A DNA stretch of 64,000 nucleotides, taken from positions 6,209,761 to 6,273,760 of the forward strand of contig CM055728.1 in the NCBI GenBank assembly GCA_029465975.1. The letters run 5' to 3'. The notes under the pieces were generated by a model. It ran no database searches. It was not told the origin of the DNA and saw only the letters and a list, made by a program, of their open reading frames with translations. The position numbers and the translations under genes are program-made. This stretch comes from Dallia pectoralis. Taxonomy: Eukaryota > Chordata > Actinopteri > Esociformes > Umbridae. Below, one piece after another: positions 60,858-64,000 of the stretch; position 1 is the stretch's first letter, and each line of letters begins with the position of its first letter.

Positions 60858-61170
60858 GTGTTACGGGTTTCAAATATAGTAACTGCCGTTGCAAATTATT
60901 TTGTTGGTGGCTCACTACTCTCAGCTCTCTAAGATGAATCCCTGGAAACACAATCACAGGATTAGTGAGTGAAAGAGCGAACCGCCCTCTTTGTTCCCAA
61001 ATCTCGATCTGAGAGAAAAGGCAGGCGTCCGTCACCTAGGCACTGCGCTGCAACACTACCCGCATTTTGGTTCCCCTTTAATTTGGTTCCCCCCTACATT
61101 AATACTGTATGACACAATAAAAATCTACTACCGCTGTGCTGGTTATTATTAACCACATAAAGGTGTATCA
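60858..61170. mobile_element. 313-bp sequence interrupting the 29-bp array, possible insertion
   Basis: Unrelated sequence separates two blocks of the same minisatellite. It begins TGTTACGGGTTTCAAATATA and contains CACAATAAAAATCT near its right end. A minus-strand frame of 64 codons (60841-61035) has no motif I recognise. Terminal inverted repeats and a target duplication were not identified, so an inserted SINE-like or LTR-like piece is only one explanation; independent expansion of two neighbouring arrays is another. Confidence 0.4.
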
Positions 61171-61493
61171 CATTAGCATATTGTACGCTAAACACAACAG
61201 GTTAGCATATTGTATGCTACACACTACAGGTTAGCATGTTGTACGCTGCACACTACAGGTTAGCATATTGTATGCTACACACTACAGGTTAGCATATTCT
61301 ACGCTACACACTACAGGTTAGCATATTGTATGCTACATACTACAGGTTAGCATGTTGTATGCTACACACTACAGGTTAGCATATTCTACGCTACACACTA
61401 CAGGTTAGCATATTGTATGCTACACACTACAGGTTAGCATGTTGTATGCTACACACTACAGGTTAGCATATTGTACGCTACAGGTTAGCACAT
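61171..61493. repeat. 29-bp hairpin-forming minisatellite, about 11 copies (block 2)
   Basis: Same unit as 60240-60857. Variants CATGTTGTA (61227, 61350, 61438) occur only in this block, while CATATTCTACGC variants occur in both. Confidence 0.94.
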
Positions 61494-63650
61494 GAATAGG
61501 ACTCCAGAAGATCGTGTGTCCCACAGGATATGTCACGTGGCGGGAGAGGACAGGATCTACATTCCACAGGAGCAGGCAGTTCAGGAATAATGAATAATAC
61601 ATGTATTATTTCTATACTATAAATGCATGGCATTTTGCTGGTAGTCTGAACGGTGGGTTGTCATTCTCTGTTAGCCTGAGCTAGCTTAATCATCTCTCAG
61701 AGTGATGCAGTACTGACACATTTGGCGTCATCAGAAGAGATGATTAATGATAACCACACGATAATTTACTTGGCCTGTGTTTGTTGCTGATTCCCTCTTC
61801 TTTCTTGTTGGGTAATTTTCTAATTTGATTGAACCATCCCTTTAATTGTTTCTAACTCACTTAAAAAATGTGTTGACCATGCAAAATAATGAATCGAAAG
61901 GAACTTAACCCTGAGTACCAGCGATGAATAACATGTGAACGCATCCACACACCCTTCCCTGAGGTTGCAAATGGACCGTGTCCGCTGGCACAAGCATCGC
62001 AACGGAATGTCACCATATCTCCATCAAATGGAGCTTATTGTATACATGTGACCCAGGCTCATTGCTTTTCTCTGGCGGCAGCTGCTGAGCGGGAGGGAAA
62101 TCTAAACACATAGGAAATAAATAAATACACGTTTGCCTTCGTGGTGCTGTCGTCGTGTGGAGAGCTCGGCGTCCCAGGCCACTACTGTGAGAATGGATCA
62201 AGTGTCTTGACTCTGGGATAAGTGGTTGATGTCACAGCCCAGGAATCTCTCCCTCTCCTCAGCCGTGGCTTCATGGCTGAATCGAATCGCAAAATGTCCA
62301 GTAAAAGTGCCCTAATAGACTCATAATAGGAAGCAGTGACGGGTCACAGTGGGGTTACAGTAATGAAACCATTTGATGGGTATGCTTTGGCTCTAAAGGG
62401 CTTTGGTGCATCCAGTCTCTGGTGGCTGTATTAGCACAGGATGGCTGTATGTGTCCTGTCCTGTCCAGGAGTGAAGGGCCAAGTCTTTAGTCTCAAAAGC
62501 TCGGCACATTACTATATTTGGTTTAAACTGGATGCAATATCTCTGATGCTTTGTTGTCTTGCTTTATTGGCTTGTCGTTATGTAAAACGCGTACAAAACG
62601 TAAGTGATTTTCGTTCGAACACAAATGTGTGAGATTCCTCTGAACATTTAATAACCGGTAATGTAAAATCCAGAATTTTGAATTTACGTTTTTTATGTTG
62701 GCATTTTCACATAAGGTTCTACATAGGTTTAATCAGGTTTTTACTCTCAGTTCTCTTGGATGTATGGAAACTATTTGGCCAGATACATAAAGGTACTTAT
62801 CTGAAACTGGTCACAGATGTTTTTCGAACCACAAAGCGATGAGAAATCTGGGCACCATATTTTGCTAATCTACACCAAAACCCAAAGAATTTAGCAAAAA
62901 GAGAAAACAGACCTTGTGCACATGGCATTTTTGTACAACAATTTACCAATTAGATGACTCAATATAACATTTTATTCATCTGCTTTAAATGCCTGGCAGA
63001 TCACAAAAATCACGAGTCCACACACGCTTTCGTAGAATGCTCTGAAAGAACACAAATATACGAATTTCCCAAATATTTGATCGGATTTAGATAACAATCA
63101 ACAGAGGTCATCAGTTAATCGAGTGAGAAGCCAGCTAATCTTCCCCTTTGGTGTCTGTCTGTCTGAGGCTAGGAAGGCTAGGAATCATATTCGATGCACA
63201 CAAGGCTTCCTGTCCGTGATCGCACAGAAAGATATCTTCAGATCACACTTCACCAAAGGTCTCTTCTCCCAGCCAGAAAATACACTGTTTAAAAATAGTT
63301 ACCTCTTCATTATTTCACATCTATCTTGGAGGTGACATTTATTGGGGTGACAGACAAGGATTCTTTAGCAGCTGCCACAGTAGACAGAGCCTTTGTGCTT
63401 TGTGAGCGTGCACGCACGTAAATGTGTGTGTGTGTGCTCTTGTACTGGCATGTGTGTGTGTGTGTGTGTGTGTTTAACCGTGGGCTCTTTGGCGTACTCT
63501 GAGAGCCTGTTTTCCTTTAACAATCCCCTCCAAATGAAATGCAAACAGGGGGCTGTGATTGGTGGTCTGGGCACACGCTCGTAAGTCTCTCACATCCAAC
63601 CCTAAAACAAAGAGGCCACTACAGACACCTGTTTCTCTCTCTCTCCGCAG
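61494..63650. other. No gene recognised; TG tract
   Basis: A TG-rich tract lies at 63423-63473. Otherwise ordinary A/T-rich sequence with motif-free frames below 75 codons. Confidence 0.4.
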
Positions 63651-63736
63651 AACTCTTCCCATCGTCAACAGCGACACGTAGAGGAGGGATGTGCACATCA
63701 GTCAGGCAGATGTCCTGACACTGTTAATGTACCCAG
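63651..63736 (+). other. Candidate host exon (86 bp)
   Basis: A strong acceptor, TTTCTCTCTCTCTCCGCAG, ends at 63650, and a consensus donor, CAG|GTGAGT, begins at 63737. The 86 bases between are open in one phase throughout (NSSHRQQRHVEEGCAHQSGR and on). In another phase they read TLPIVNSDT and then a stop (TAG at 63679), which would suit a terminal coding exon followed by UTR. The third phase stops near the end. No homologue is recognised. It is the best exon-like object in the window, but chance splice-like pairs of this quality do occur. Confidence 0.3.
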
Positions 63737-63821
63737 GTGAGTTTGTACGTCAGCGCCGCTGTTTCTGGTCTGTTTGCCTTAATATGCACGTTCAACTAGA
63801 GTGACCTCGCTACACGCTCCC

Positions 63822-63824
63822 ACG

Positions 63825-63880
<56 letters not shown>
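63822..63880. repeat. (CA)n microsatellite
   Basis: About 29 CA dinucleotides ending in CGCGCATACATACA. Confidence 0.97.
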
Positions 63881-63882
<2 letters not shown>

Positions 63883-64000
63883 GCATACATACACTGCTGA
63901 AGCTTGTGTGTAAGTGGTGAAATTAGATCGCAGCTGTTCTGTTTTTCATTTTTTGAATGAAATTGAAGGGAAGGAGGGAGAGAGTCGATCAAAAAGAAAT

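Overview
The window looks like repeat-dense intergenic or intronic DNA from a teleost fish. The evidence is the set of decayed mobile elements typical of fish genomes: hAT elements with 8-bp target-site duplications, Tc1/mariner elements including a Sleeping-Beauty-type relative, an IS630-like Tc1-superfamily element with an Arg/Gly-rich N-terminus, and L2/jockey-like LINEs. Long CA/TG tracts and many minisatellites fit the same picture. A salmoniform or esociform relative is possible, but this is only a guess. No bacterial, plasmid or phage content was seen. No intact host protein-coding gene could be supported; the only host-exon candidate is a short segment at 63651-63736.

Layout. 1-1.8 kb: a 1,584-bp hAT element (227-1810) with perfect 8-bp duplications and an internally deleted BED/hAT transposase. 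2-11 kb: minisatellites of 57/63, 13, 31, 15 and 26 bp, a LINE 3' fragment, and a lone inverted copy of the 31-bp unit. 12-18 kb: a Tc1 scrap, unidentified decayed sequence, a 76-bp minisatellite with a six-unit higher-order duplication, and a 19-bp minisatellite. 18.3-23.2 kb: a Tc1 remnant, a LINE endonuclease fragment (+), and a 3.3-kb 5'-truncated LINE (-) with reverse transcriptase and a tandem-repeated 3' UTR. 24.2-26.2 kb: a hAT element (8-bp duplication) with another inverted-repeat element inside it. 28.7-31.6 kb: a three-level nest in which a Sleeping-Beauty-like Tc1 is split by an IS630-like element that is itself split by a second one. 32.6-33.4 kb: a second LINE reverse-transcriptase fragment. 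35-51 kb: two elements with TGTCACG...CGTGACA ends (one containing a homogeneous 30-bp array), minisatellites of 12, 43 and 75 bp, a 1.9-kb C/A-rich array, and an internally deleted Tc1. 52-64 kb: long CA repeats, a 22-bp minisatellite, a hairpin-forming 29-bp minisatellite split in two, and the exon candidate.

Minisatellite arrays occupy about 13 kb, or roughly one fifth of the window. They produce the longest open reading frames here (up to more than 600 codons, often in several frames on both strands). Those frames are by-products of short tandem units without stop codons, not genes. There is no operon-like or system-like gene cluster. The biology on display is transposon nesting and tandem-repeat birth and amplification.
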